64,000 nt of DNA from CAVSRC01 sp963785065 (GTDB taxonomy: Bacteria > Pseudomonadota > Alphaproteobacteria > Rhizobiales > Kaistiaceae). Of this stretch, positions 8,348 to 17,821 are shown one piece after another (position 1 is the stretch's first letter; each line of letters begins with the position of its first letter). Made by a program: the position numbers and the translations under genes. Location: positions 434,001-498,000 of the forward strand of contig CAWATX010000004.1 of assembly GCA_963785065.1 (NCBI GenBank). Direction: 5' to 3'. The notes under the pieces were generated by a model that was not told the DNA's origin, did not search any database, and worked only from the letters and a program-made list of their open reading frames with translations.

Positions 8348-9405
8348 AATGCACCCGTATTGGCGACCTTGCTGGCGGCGGCGACCGCTTCGCGGTGCGC
8401 CGACAGGTCCTTGTTGATCTTTCCGACGATTCCGCTCCTGGCCATGGAGTAGCCGATCTCGATGGCCGAGGCGAAACCCTCCGCGTCGGTGCCGCCGTGG
8501 CTCTTGATCACCAGTCCACCGAGCCCGAGGAAGGCGCCGCCATTGCTGCGCCGCGGGTCCATCCTGTGGCGCAGCTTGTTGAAGGCGCCGCGCGCCAGCA
8601 GATAACCGACCCGGGCGGTCAGGCTGGTGGCCATCGCGTCGCGCAGATAGGACATGATCTGCCGGGCGGTGCCTTCGGCGGCCTTCAGCGCGATGTTGCC
8701 GGCGAAGCCCTCGGTCACCACCACGTCGGTGGTCCCCTTGCCGATGTCGTCGCCCTCGACGAAGCCCTGATAGTCGAGATAGGGCAGCTCGGCCTCCTTC
8801 AGCATCTGGCCGGCGAGCCGAATCTCCTCGATGCCCTTGATCTCCTCGACGCCGATGTTGAGCAGGCCGACGGTCGGCCGCTCCTTGTTGAACAAGGCGC
8901 GGGCCATGGCGGCGCCCATTACCGCGTATTCGAACAGCTGCTCGGCGTCGGCACCGATGGTCGCGCCGATATCGAGCACCACCGCCTCGCCCTTGAGCGT
9001 CGGCCAGATGCCGGCGATCGCCGGCCGGTCGACGTCGTTGGCGCCGCGCAGGCAGAAGAGCGCCATGGCCATCAGCGCACCGGTGTTGCCGGCCGATACG
9101 GTGAAGGCCGCGCCTTCCTTGATCGCCTCGATGGCACGCCACATGCTGGACTTGCCGCGCCCGCGACGCAGCGCCTGGCTGGGCTTGTCCTCGCCGCGCA
9201 CCGTCACCTCGCAGTGCTCGAAGTCGGATGCGGCCTCGAGGCGCGGATATTGCTCCAGGATCGGCCGGACGACCGCCTCGTCGCCGAATAGACGGAAGCG
9301 CATGCCCTGATGGCGGCTGAGCACGAGGTCAGCCCCCGGCAGCACCACCTCCGGCCCCTTGTCGCCTCCCATGACATCAAGCGATGCCGTGATTGTTCCC
9401 GCCAT
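8344..9405 (-). CDS. plsX: phosphate acyltransferase PlsX
   Basis: Makes acyl-phosphate from acyl-ACP, the first step of PlsX/PlsY phospholipid synthesis. The 353-aa protein starts with the family signature ITASLDVMGGDKGPEV and contains SAGNTGALMAMAL and EGFAGNIALKAAEG. The ATG at 9405 is chosen because the MGGD motif normally lies about 10 residues from the start; an upstream ATG at 9468 would add an unmatched 21 residues. Its stop overlaps the fabH start. Confidence 0.94.
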   Translation of the reverse strand: MAGTITASLDVMGGDKGPEVVLPGADLVLSRHQGMRFRLFGDEAVVRPILEQYPRLEAASDFEHCEVTVRGEDKPSQALRRGRGKSSMWRAIEAIKEGAAFTVSAGNTGALMAMALFCLRGANDVDRPAIAGIWPTLKGEAVVLDIGATIGADAEQLFEYAVMGAAMARALFNKERPTVGLLNIGVEEIKGIEEIRLAGQMLKEAELPYLDYQGFVEGDDIGKGTTDVVVTEGFAGNIALKAAEGTARQIMSYLRDAMATSLTARVGYLLARGAFNKLRHRMDPRRSNGGAFLGLGGLVIKSHGGTDAEGFASAIEIGYSMARSGIVGKINKDLSAHREAVAAASKVANTGAL

Positions 9406-9532
9406 CGAGCCCCTGCGCCGCACATTTGATTGATTCGCGGCTTTTCCGGCCGCACGTCCCCGCGCCAAAGCGCGCGAACATTACAGGCTTCGTGTTGTCA
9501 GACAAAGGCCCTGCGGCGATCAAGTCCGGCCT

Positions 9533-10078
9533 TCACTTCCTGCTGCGGATGACATCGCGCAGCGCGGCAAAGGGCGATTCTGCCTCCAATGGGGCCTCAT
9601 CGCCGCCGTCGGCGGGCATTTCCGCCCCCGGCGCGCGCGGATAGGGGTCGATCGCCAGCACGAACATTTCCTCGGCCAGCGCCCCCAGATCGATGGTGGT
9701 GCCCGCCATCACCTCCGGCGGATCGGGCGCCTCCGGGTCGATTGCCACCTCGCGTCCGGCCACGGTCGGCCCGGCACCTGCCGAATCGGCCGGTATAAAA
9801 TGCACCGTGAACGCCTCGTCGATGTGCTGGGCCACCGGTTCCAGGCTGACCACGCAGGACTGGACGATGTCCGCGGTCACCCGCCCTTCAACGGCCACCA
9901 GGCCGCCCGTGGCCCGGGTCAGTGTCGCCGTTGCAGAGAGCCCTTCGACGGAATTGAGGTCATAGGCGGCCGCCAGCGCCGCGCGCTCGGCATCGCTGGC
10001 CGCGAAATCGATGTCCACGCCGGTCGCCGGCAGGCCGGCCGTGTCATAGGGATGGGAAAGGACGGCGTGTTCGTTCAT
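9533..10078 (-). CDS. DUF177 (YceD-like) domain protein
   Basis: Small cytoplasmic protein of 181 aa with the DUF177 core (GLVAVEGRVTADIVQSCVVSLEPV, the single conserved Cys, then an acidic stretch DPEAPDPPEV and an EEMFVLAIDPYPRAPGAE ending). Homologues lie next to rpmF-plsX-fabH and have been linked to 23S rRNA / large-subunit accumulation (family knowledge). Here it lies between plsX and the cytochrome bc1 chaperone gene, whose stop overlaps its ATG by 4 bp; rpmF is not at this locus. Confidence 0.85.
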   Translation of the reverse strand: MNEHAVLSHPYDTAGLPATGVDIDFAASDAERAALAAAYDLNSVEGLSATATLTRATGGLVAVEGRVTADIVQSCVVSLEPVAQHIDEAFTVHFIPADSAGAGPTVAGREVAIDPEAPDPPEVMAGTTIDLGALAEEMFVLAIDPYPRAPGAEMPADGGDEAPLEAESPFAALRDVIRSRK

Positions 10079-10746
10079 TCCCCATCCCCGTGCGCGAAAC
10101 CGGCGGGGTCGGGAAAGGCCACCCTGCCCTCGCCGATCGCCGCCAGCGGCGTTTCCGCCAGAGTCGCCGCGCCGGCCATGGCATAACCGGCGAGCCGGCC
10201 GGCGGCAGGCGGTGCAACCTCGTCGGGAAACACATTGCGCGCGATCGCCTCGGTCAATGCGGCCTTGTCGGCGAGCGTGCGGCCATACGCCTCAGCCCGG
10301 CCATAGAAGCTTTCTCCCAGCTTCTTCATGCGCTTGGGCACGCCCATGTCGCCAAAGCCGAGTTCGCGCAGCGACTGGTCCATGTCGCGGCAAAAATCGT
10401 CGAAAATGCCCTGGCCGAGCGTGGCCCCCGCCGCGCCCTCCTGGCGCAGCCGGTGGATGACCAGAACCGTGTGCAAAACGACCATTTCAAAGCGGCCGGT
10501 CACCGAATCGGGGACGCCGAGGGCGGCGTAGAGGGCGGGCGTCCGCGCCTGGGCGACGATCGCTCCATAGGCCGCCGCCGCTGCGGTCTCTGCCGCTCGG
10601 TCGGCGCGGAACAGGCGTGCAAACACTCCAGCGGTCCCCTCCAGTTGGCCCCCAAGACATTCTTCCAAGCCGGGAACCGTTGCAAGCCGGGCCGCGGCAC
10701 GGTAGAGCGCGTATCGCGCGGAATACCACGTTTCCGACACGATCAT
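10075..10746 (-). CDS. ubiquinol-cytochrome c chaperone family protein (CBP3-like)
   Basis: Homologue of mitochondrial Cbp3/UQCC1, which assists cytochrome b assembly into the bc1 complex. The 223-aa protein shows the conserved core RFEMVVLHTVLVIHRLR and FDDFCRDMDQSLRELGFGDMGVPKRMKKLGESFYGRAEAY. The ATG at 10746 is preferred; one at 10782 in the same frame would add 12 residues. The stop overlaps the DUF177 start (ATGA), suggesting coupling. Confidence 0.85.
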   Translation of the reverse strand: MIVSETWYSARYALYRAAARLATVPGLEECLGGQLEGTAGVFARLFRADRAAETAAAAAYGAIVAQARTPALYAALGVPDSVTGRFEMVVLHTVLVIHRLRQEGAAGATLGQGIFDDFCRDMDQSLRELGFGDMGVPKRMKKLGESFYGRAEAYGRTLADKAALTEAIARNVFPDEVAPPAAGRLAGYAMAGAATLAETPLAAIGEGRVAFPDPAGFAHGDGE

Positions 10747-10826
10747 GCACAAGCCTGTCGGCGGCGCATGCAATCGAGTCATGAAGCGGCGGCGGCCGCG
10801 CCGGCAAGAAGCAGGACGGGGGTGGA

Positions 10827-11351
10827 ATGAGCAAGGACGGGCACGGGCAGGACGGCGGTTCTCGGGTTTGCGGGCACCCGCCGCGGACCATGCTGACGCT
10901 TGCCGTCGCCCTGACGGCCGGACTCGGGCTGGCGGGCTGCGGCGCGACCGGCGGTGCCGGCGGCCTCGGCAGCATCGCCGAGACCTCCCAGCACGGCTAC
11001 GTGGTGTCGCCGACGGCGCTCGAACAGGTGCCGCCCGGCTCCAGCAAGGAGCAGGTGCTGATCGCGCTCGGCTCCCCTTCGACCACGGCCAATTACGGCA
11101 ACGACGTCTACTACTACATCAGCCAGACGCGCGAGCGCCCGGTCGCCTTCATGCCCGAAAAGGTCATTGGCCAGCGCGTGGTGGCCGTCTACTTCAACGA
11201 CAAGGACCAGGTCGACCACGTCGCCAATTACGGCCTGAAGGACGGCAAGGTGTTCGACTTCATCTCGCGCACGACGCCGACGGGCGGCTCCGATCAGAGC
11301 TTCCTGCAGCAGGTGCTGGCCGGCGTGGTCGGATTTGGCGTGCCCAAGTAG
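10827..11351 (+). CDS. bamE: outer membrane protein assembly factor BamE (SmpA/OmlA lipoprotein)
   Basis: Lipoprotein component of the BAM complex. The 174-aa precursor has a hydrophobic signal with lipobox LAGC (Cys38) and a BamE domain (VPPGSSKEQVLIALGSPSTT, then YYYISQTRERPVAF and VVAVYFNDKDQVDHVANYGL). A GGGGGTGGA stretch precedes the ATG at 10827; ATG at 10890 would give a shorter signal. It is divergent from the chaperone gene, an arrangement conserved in Hyphomicrobiales. Confidence 0.88.
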   Translation: MSKDGHGQDGGSRVCGHPPRTMLTLAVALTAGLGLAGCGATGGAGGLGSIAETSQHGYVVSPTALEQVPPGSSKEQVLIALGSPSTTANYGNDVYYYISQTRERPVAFMPEKVIGQRVVAVYFNDKDQVDHVANYGLKDGKVFDFISRTTPTGGSDQSFLQQVLAGVVGFGVPK

Positions 11352-11369
11352 CCGCCAAAAACCCGGCAG

Positions 11370-12050
11370 CTACAGGTACTTGAAGTAGGAGAGCAGCGCC
11401 CCGCCGCGGGTCTTCGCGAAGTCGTCGACGGTCTTCAACGGCACCCGCGACAGAACGACGTTGGCGACTGCCGCGACACCGTCCGGCCCGTTCGGGTTGA
11501 TGATGCCGACCAGGCGCGCATACATCTTGCCGAGTTTCGGCTCGTCGTAATGGGCGATGACCTCGACGGCGTCGTAGTCGCCGATCTTGATGGCGCGCAC
11601 GGAATCGCGCCCGGTATTGGTCCTGCCCTCGAAGACGGTCGGCAGCCCGCCGTTGATCAACGCCTGCGCCACCGCCTGCTCCCGCGCCTTGAGGTCGCCC
11701 ATGTCCACGGTCAGGTGGACGAACTGGATGTTCTCGATGAGCTGGCGGTCCGAGGTGGCGAAGCTGAGCTTGATCCACGCATCGCCGGGCGGTTCCGCAT
11801 CGAAGAAGACCTCGTATTCCTTGCTCGGCGACAACGGCACCACGAAGGAGAACGGGCTGGGCACCGCCTTGTGGTGCTGCTCGCCGTAAGCCTGGTCGAC
11901 GGTGATCGTCTTGCCGACCACCAGCCCCTCGACCGAGAACAGGTTGAATTGAAACGACGGCTTCTTGTCGTCGGCCGAGGCCGAAAGGGCCGGCAGCAGA
12001 AGCGCCACCATCAGGCAGACGGCAAGACGGCGAATCCGGGCGTGAGGCAT
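11370..12050 (-). CDS. exported protein of unknown function
   Basis: I do not recognise this 226-aa protein. It has a clear Sec signal (about residues 8-26, ending ALSASA before DDKKP) and no further membrane segment, so it is probably periplasmic. The mature part includes FSFVVPLSPSKEYEVFFDAEPPGD-type beta-rich sequence, no cysteine and no obvious catalytic motif. It lies downstream of, and is separated by a terminator from, hppA, and converges with bamE (18-bp gap). Confidence 0.75.
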   Translation of the reverse strand: MPHARIRRLAVCLMVALLLPALSASADDKKPSFQFNLFSVEGLVVGKTITVDQAYGEQHHKAVPSPFSFVVPLSPSKEYEVFFDAEPPGDAWIKLSFATSDRQLIENIQFVHLTVDMGDLKAREQAVAQALINGGLPTVFEGRTNTGRDSVRAIKIGDYDAVEVIAHYDEPKLGKMYARLVGIINPNGPDGVAAVANVVLSRVPLKTVDDFAKTRGGALLSYFKYL

Positions 12051-12100
12051 GGCTGGTGTCTCCGTTTCGGGAACCTTCCGCCAGCCAGTCTAGAAGCGAA

Positions 12101-12139
12101 ATAAAAAGGGGCAACCGTGCCGCACGGCACGGTTGCCCC
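12101..12139 (-). terminator. rho-independent terminator of hppA
   Basis: A perfect 14-bp stem (GGGGCAACCGTGCC at 12108-12121 with its complement at 12126-12139, 4-base loop) is followed on the minus strand by TTTTTATTT. It lies 22 bp beyond the hppA stop and isolates hppA from the exported-protein gene. Confidence 0.9.
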
Positions 12140-12161
12140 CGAAAATCGGACCGATCGGTCC

Positions 12162-14268
12162 CTAGTGGGCAAGCACCGCCAGCAGAAGCAGGGCGACGAT
12201 GTTGGTGATCTTGATCATCGGGTTCACAGCCGGGCCGGCCGTGTCCTTGTAGGGGTCGCCGACGGTGTCGCCGGTCACGGCCGCCTTGTGGGCGTCCGAA
12301 CCCTTGCCGCCGTAGTGACCGTCCTCGATGTACTTCTTGGCATTGTCCCAGGCGCCGCCGCCAGCCGTCATCGAGATGGCGACGAACAGGCCGTTGACGA
12401 TGACGCCGAGCAACATGGCGCCGAGCGCCGAGAAGGCCTCGCTCTTGCCGCCGATCCACAGGACGATGAAGAAGGCGACGATGGGCGAGAGCACCGGCAG
12501 CAGCGAGGGCACCACCATCTCGCGGATGGCAGCACGGGTCAGCAGGTCAACCGCCTTGCCGTAGTCCGGCTTGTCGGTGCCCTTCATGATGCCGGGCTTC
12601 TCCTTGAACTGCCGGCGCACCTCCTCGACGATGGCGCTCGCCGCGCGGCCGACCGCCGTCATGGTGATGCCGCCGAACAGATAGGGCAGCAGGCCGCCGA
12701 AGAGCAGGCCGGCGACGACGTACGGATTGGCCAGCGAGAAGTCGACCTTGACGCCCGTGAAGAACGGGAAGTCCGTCGGGTTGGCAGAGAAGTGCGTCAG
12801 GTCCGAGGTATAGGCCGCGAACAGCACCAGAGCACCGAGGCCGGCGGAGCCGATGGCATAGCCCTTGGTGACCGCCTTGGTGGTGTTGCCGACCGCGTCG
12901 AGCGCGTCGGTGGTCTTGCGCACCTCGGCCGGCAGGTCGGCCATCTCGGCGATGCCGCCGGCATTGTCGGTGACCGGGCCGAAGGCGTCGAGCGCCACGA
13001 CCACGCCCGCCAGCGCCAGCATGGTGGTGACCGCGATGGCGATGCCGTAAAGCCCGGCGAGATTATAGGTGGCCAGGATGCCGGCGATGATCACCAGCGC
13101 CGGCAAGGCGGTCGAACTCGAGCGAGACGGCGAGGCCCTGGATGACGTTGGTGCCGTGGCCGGTGATCGAGGCCTTGGAGATCGACTGCACCGGACGGTG
13201 ATCGGTGCCGGTGTAGTACTCGGTGATCCACACGATCAGGCCGGTGACGATCAGGCCGACGATGCCGCTGATGAACAGGCTGAGGCCGGTGAAGGTCTTG
13301 GCACCGACGGTGACCGTGGTGCCGAAGCCGAAGACCAGCCAGGTAACCAGCGCCAGGCCGACGATGGAGAGCAGCGCCGAGGCGATGAAGCCCTTGTAGA
13401 GGGCGCCCATGATCCAGTCGTTGGCGCCGAGCTTGACGAAGAACATGCCGGCGATCGAGGTCAGGATGCAGACGCCGGCGATCGCCAGCGGATACATCAT
13501 GCCGGTTGCCGCCATGTCGCCGGTGAGCAGGATCGAGCCCAGCACCATGGTGGCGACCACAGTAACCGCGTAGGTCTCGAACAGATCGGCAGCCATGCCG
13601 GCGCAGTCGCCGACATTGTCGCCGACGTTGTCGGCGATGGTCGCGGGGTTACGGGGATCGTCTTCGGGAATGCCGGCCTCGACCTTGCCGACCAGGTCGC
13701 CGCCGACGTCAGCACCCTTGGTGAAGATGCCGCCGCCGAGACGGGCGAAGATGGAGATCAGCGAAGCGCCGAAGCCGAGCGCCACCAGGGCGTCGATGAC
13801 GACGCGGTCGGTGGGGGCGTGGCCGAGGAACTGGGTGAGGATCAGGAAATAGACGCTGACGCCGAGCAGCGCCAGGCCGGCAACCAGCATGCCGGTGATC
13901 GACCCGGAGCGGAAGGCGATGGCCAGGCCCGCAGCCAGGCTCTTGGTCGATGCCTGAGCGGTGCGGGCGTTGGCGCGCACCGAGATCATCATTCCGATGA
14001 AGCCGGCCGAGCCGGAGAGGATGGCGCCGATCAGGAAGCCGATGCCGACGGTGATCGACAGGAACCAGGCGATGATGAGGAACACCACGATGCCGACCGC
14101 GGCGATGGTGGTGTACTGCCGCCTGAGATAGGCCGTAGCGCCCTCCTGGACGGCGGCCGATATCTCTTGCATGCGGGCCGAACCGGGATCCGCAGACAGC
14201 ACGTCGCGGGCCGACCAGACGCTATAGGCAATAGCGATCAGCCCACACAGAATGATCAGGTAAATCAC
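12162..14268 (-). pseudogene. hppA: H+-translocating pyrophosphatase with an apparent one-base frameshift
   Basis: Membrane pyrophosphatase that couples PPi hydrolysis to proton export. The coding sequence is split between two frames: an N-terminal part from 14268 that leaves frame after HGTNVIQGLAVSLE, and a C-terminal part resuming as ALPALVIIAGILATYNLAGLYG and ending at 12162. One extra A within GTCGAACTCG (13115 or 13116, plus strand) explains the shift; without it the gene encodes about 701 aa, the normal length. Motifs on both sides are intact (FTKGADVGGDLVGKVEAG; GNTTKA at 12873-12890, the Lys of which marks the K+-independent class). With its own terminator and no other decay, this may be a sequencing error or a very recent mutation. 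Confidence 0.85.
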
Positions 14269-14464
14269 GGGTCTTTCCCTCCGTCGGCTGGAGTCGGCAG
14301 GCGGCCGAGAAGAGCCGCACGCGCCCAGCCAGTGCGAATTGGCCGAACGATACCGCCCCCCCCGGCGGCCGGGAACCGGCGTGGGTATGACCCGTCAGGA
14401 AACGGGCGTCAAGCCATGTGTAGGGTCCCTCTTGACCTTGCGCAAAGCCCCCTGGAGAGCCGGC

Positions 14465-15688
14465 TCAGCCCGCCCGACGCCGCTTCAGGATGAGGATCAC
14501 CGCCAGGCCCAGCAGGCAGATCGAAATCACCGGAAAAACGGTGAAATTGAGCCGTTCCCAGCCGACCGAGGCGTAGAGCTTGCCGGACGACAGAGAGGCC
14601 ACGGCCACCGAGCCGAAGACAAGAAAATCGTTCAGGCCCTGCACAGTGTTCTTCTCTTCCGGCCGGTAGGTCTCGGTGAGCATGGCGGTGGAACCGATGA
14701 AGCCGAAATTCCAGCCGAGGCCGAGGAGAATCAGTGCCCCCCAGAAATTCGCCAGGTTGAGGCCGGACATCGCCACCCCGGCGCACAGCGCCAGCAGCAG
14801 CATGCCGATGGCGATCACCGGCTCCTTGCCGTAGCGGGCGATGAGCTGGCCGGTGATGTAGCTCGGGCCGAACATGGCCAGCACGTGCCACTGGATGCCG
14901 AGCGCCGCATTGTCCTGACCGAAGCCGCAACCGACGATTGCCAGGGGCGCTGCCGTCATCAACAGGCTCATCATCGCGTAGGAACCCATCGAGCAAAGGA
15001 TGGCGACGATGAAGCGCGGCTGGCGCGCAATCTCGCCGAGCCGTCGGCCGCCGGTGCGCTCGGCATGGGGCGGCGGCTGGCGGGCCGCGCCGGAGAGCTG
15101 CGACAGGATCAGGATCGCCACCAGAGCGAGGCCGCCGATGGCAAGGAAGCTGCCGGCAAAGGGAATCGGAGAGAACAGGTTACGGGTGAAGATGACCGTC
15201 TGTGGGCCGATCACGGCAGCGGCGATGCCGCCGGTGAGCACCCACGAGATGGCGCGAGCGCGAAAGGCCGGGCTGCCGGCATCGGCGGCGGCAAAGCGGT
15301 ATTGCTGGGCGAAGGCTGCCGAAAAGCCGACGACCATCAGGCCGAGGACGAGAAGCGCGAAGGAAGCGGCGAGCACCGCATAGGCGGCGATGAGACCGCC
15401 GAAGACGGCGACGGAAGCGCCGGACAGGAAGCCGGCGCGGCGGCCGACCCGGCGCATCAGCAGGGCGGCGGGGATGGTGCCGGCGGCAACGCCGACGGTG
15501 TAGCCGCTCACCGGGAGCGTGGCCAACGACTTGTCGGCATCGAGCAGATAGCTACCGGCGAGGCCGCCCAGCGAGATGGTGATCGGCCCGATCGCCCCGC
15601 TGAACGCTGCCGCCGCGGACAAGAGAACGGCGTTGCGCCGCGCATGCCGGGGTTCGCTGCCGTCGTGTGTCGCCGCCGCCGTGGTCAT
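14465..15688 (-). CDS. MFS transporter
   Basis: Polytopic major-facilitator protein, 407 aa with about 12 hydrophobic segments. The loop LLMRRVGRRAGFLSGA between helices 2 and 3 fits the MFS G-x-x-x-D/R-R-x-G-R motif, and the central cytoplasmic loop is charged (ARQPPPHAERTGGRRLGE). It stands alone between hppA and thiL. Substrate unknown; efflux is a common role for such singletons. Confidence 0.85.
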   Translation of the reverse strand: MTTAAATHDGSEPRHARRNAVLLSAAAAFSGAIGPITISLGGLAGSYLLDADKSLATLPVSGYTVGVAAGTIPAALLMRRVGRRAGFLSGASVAVFGGLIAAYAVLAASFALLVLGLMVVGFSAAFAQQYRFAAADAGSPAFRARAISWVLTGGIAAAVIGPQTVIFTRNLFSPIPFAGSFLAIGGLALVAILILSQLSGAARQPPPHAERTGGRRLGEIARQPRFIVAILCSMGSYAMMSLLMTAAPLAIVGCGFGQDNAALGIQWHVLAMFGPSYITGQLIARYGKEPVIAIGMLLLALCAGVAMSGLNLANFWGALILLGLGWNFGFIGSTAMLTETYRPEEKNTVQGLNDFLVFGSVAVASLSSGKLYASVGWERLNFTVFPVISICLLGLAVILILKRRRAG

Positions 15689-15742
15689 GGCGTCAGATAA
15701 CCGGCCGACACATTCAAATCACGCTAAAAAAAGCCGGTGACG

Positions 15743-16738
15743 CTAAAAATGCGTATGGCCGGCGCCGCCGAGGCGGATCGCGCCACCGCCGGCGGCGCGC
15801 ACGTGCGGCGGGCCCTTGCCTTCGACGATGCGGCCGATATTGGCGACCGGCACACCGGCCTCGCGCGCCGCAGAGGCGAAGCGCGGCGCCGCCGAGCCGC
15901 TGACGGTGGCGAGGATCTCGTAGTCGTCGCCGCCGGTGACGATCGTCTGGATCAGCGTCGGGTCGGCGGCAAGCAGGCGGCGGGCCGCCGGCGACAGCGG
16001 CACCAGGGCCGCCTCGATCTCCGCGCCGACGCCGGAGACATCGCAGATATGCGCAAGATCGGCGACCAGCCCGTCGGAGACGTCCATGGCGCTCGAGGCA
16101 TGGCGGCGCAGGATGGGCGCCAGCGCCATGCGTGGCTGCGGATGCAGGTAGCGGTCCAGCAGATGTTTGCGCCCCCTGCCCTCGTCGAGCGCGATCCGCC
16201 CCAGTCGCACGCCGAGGCCGAGCGCGGCATCGCCGATGGTACCGGAGACGAAGACCGCATCGCCCGGCCGGGCGCCGCCGCGGGTCACCATGCGCCCCTT
16301 GGGAATGCGGCCGAGCGCGGTCACCGACACGCTGAGCCCGCCGGCGGCGCGGATCGTGTCTCCACCCATGAGGGTGATGCCATACTGCTCCTGGTCGGCC
16401 TTGAGGCCGCGGGCGAAGCCGGCAAGCCAGCTTTCGGTCCAGTCCTCGGGCAGCGCCAGCGAGAGGAGATAGCCGAAGGGCGTCGCCCCCTTGGCGGCGA
16501 GGTCGGAGAGGTTGACGCGCAGCGCCTTTTTGGCCACCGAGGCCGGCGCGTCGTCGGCGAAGAAGTGGACGCCTGCCGCGATCATGTCGGTGGTGACCAC
16601 CAGGTCCTCGCCCGGCCGCTGGCGATAGACCGCCGCGTCGTCGGTGAGCGCAAAGGCGCCGGGATCGACGGCCAGCGGCCGGAAATAGCGCTCGATCAGC
16701 TCGAACTCGCCCGGCCGTCCTTTGTGCCGCGGCGCCAT
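15743..16738 (-). CDS. thiL: thiamine-monophosphate kinase
   Basis: Phosphorylates thiamine monophosphate to the active pyrophosphate. The 331-aa protein has the ThiL/PurM-type N-terminus GEFELIERYF, DDAAV (metal site), TTDMIAAGVHF, RVNLSDLAAKGATPFGYLLSLALP and GGDTIRA, with DVSDGLVADL further on. Its ATG directly abuts the nusB stop, and ribH-nusB-thiL is a conserved order. Confidence 0.95.
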   Translation of the reverse strand: MAPRHKGRPGEFELIERYFRPLAVDPGAFALTDDAAVYRQRPGEDLVVTTDMIAAGVHFFADDAPASVAKKALRVNLSDLAAKGATPFGYLLSLALPEDWTESWLAGFARGLKADQEQYGITLMGGDTIRAAGGLSVSVTALGRIPKGRMVTRGGARPGDAVFVSGTIGDAALGLGVRLGRIALDEGRGRKHLLDRYLHPQPRMALAPILRRHASSAMDVSDGLVADLAHICDVSGVGAEIEAALVPLSPAARRLLAADPTLIQTIVTGGDDYEILATVSGSAAPRFASAAREAGVPVANIGRIVEGKGPPHVRAAGGGAIRLGGAGHTHF

Positions 16739-17248
16739 CTAGGCCCCGCTCTCAGGCTTGGCGAACTCGCCTGCCCTGAGGTCGTGGGCGAGCGCATCGA
16801 GCACGGCGTTGACGACGGCAGGCGCATCGTCCTCGAAGAACGCCTTGGCGACGTCGACATATTCGCTGATCACCACGCGCGAGGGCACGTCGGCACGGGA
16901 CGCCAGCTCGAAGGCACCGGAACGCAGGATGGCGCGCAGCGTCGTGTCGATACGGGTCAGCGGCCAGCCCTTGACCAGCGTCCGGTCGATCGCCGGATCG
17001 AGGACCTTCTGCTCGCGCACCACACCGGTGACGATGTCGCGGAAGAAGGCGGCGTCGGCATTGCGGTACTGGTCGCCGTCGACTTCCTTGCCGAGCCGGT
17101 AGGCTTCGAATTCGGCGATCACTTCGGGCAGCGTCGCACCGGAGAGGTCCATCTGGTAGAGCGCCTGCACGGCGGCAAGCCGCGCTGCGCCGCGTTGATT
17201 GGCCGGTCTGGCGCTGCGTTCGGCGGGTCTGGCCTCGACGGCAGCCAT
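16739..17248 (-). CDS. nusB: transcription antitermination protein NusB
   Basis: Binds boxA RNA with NusE/S10 for rRNA antitermination. The 169-aa protein contains the typical RLAAVQALYQMDLSG near the N-terminus and VVISEYVDVAKAFFEDDAPAVVNAVLDALA at the C-terminus. Its ATG overlaps the ribH stop by one base (TGATG), and its stop touches the thiL start. Confidence 0.95.
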   Translation of the reverse strand: MAAVEARPAERSARPANQRGAARLAAVQALYQMDLSGATLPEVIAEFEAYRLGKEVDGDQYRNADAAFFRDIVTGVVREQKVLDPAIDRTLVKGWPLTRIDTTLRAILRSGAFELASRADVPSRVVISEYVDVAKAFFEDDAPAVVNAVLDALAHDLRAGEFAKPESGA

Positions 17249-17694
17249 CAGAGCTTGAACCGCTGGCGCAGCGCAATCATGCGCAGCGCCGCGTCCGCGG
17301 CGAAGCCACCCTTGTTCTTGCCGTCGACGCGCGCCCGCGCCCAGGCCTGCTCGTCGTTCTCGACGGTGAGGATGCCGTTGCCGACGGCGATCGCCTCGTC
17401 CATCGCCAGGTCCATCAGCCCGCGCGCGGATTCGCCGGCAACGATCTCGTAGTGAGAGGTCTCGCCGCGGATGACGCAGCCGAGCGCCACGTAGCCGTCA
17501 TATTCGACGGTGCCTTCGTCGACCGCTTCGAGCGCCATGGCGATGGCGGCCGGGATCTCCAGCGCACCGGCCACCGAGATGCGCTCATAGGTGGCGCCGG
17601 CACGCTCCAGCGCGCCCACCGCGCCGCGCAACAGCTCGTCGGAGAGGTCGTCGTAGAATCGCGCTTCGATGATCAACAGATGCGGCACGGACAC
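17248..17694 (-). CDS. ribH: 6,7-dimethyl-8-ribityllumazine synthase
   Basis: Penultimate step of riboflavin synthesis. The 148-aa protein has PHLLIIEARFYDDLSDELL at its N-terminus, VAGALEIPAAI and the catalytic region ALGCVIRGETSHYEIVAGESARGL. No ATG is available; GTG at 17694 (then SVPHLLII) fits family length, GTG at 17688 or TTG at 17730 are alternatives. Confidence 0.93.
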   Translation of the reverse strand: MSVPHLLIIEARFYDDLSDELLRGAVGALERAGATYERISVAGALEIPAAIAMALEAVDEGTVEYDGYVALGCVIRGETSHYEIVAGESARGLMDLAMDEAIAVGNGILTVENDEQAWARARVDGKNKGGFAADAALRMIALRQRFKL

Positions 17695-17821
17695 ACTCGA
17701 GCTGCAGTGAAGGAGGATGGCGGTGACCAATACCGCGCGAGCCGGGCTTGTCCAGCGGAATCGTCGCGGAATGGGACGGCGCAGACGTCAGCGGAAGACG
17801 GCAATCCTGCCGCGGCCTGCC

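Noticed and set aside
8348..9142. Upstream extension of the fabH frame
   Set aside because: It overlaps plsX in another frame; the GTG at 8347 overlapping the plsX stop is the family-consistent start.
13069..15700. Two long plus-strand frames opposite hppA and the MFS gene
   Set aside because: Gly/Asp/Gln-rich composition without motifs; the opposite strand encodes recognisable membrane proteins and a terminator oriented for hppA.
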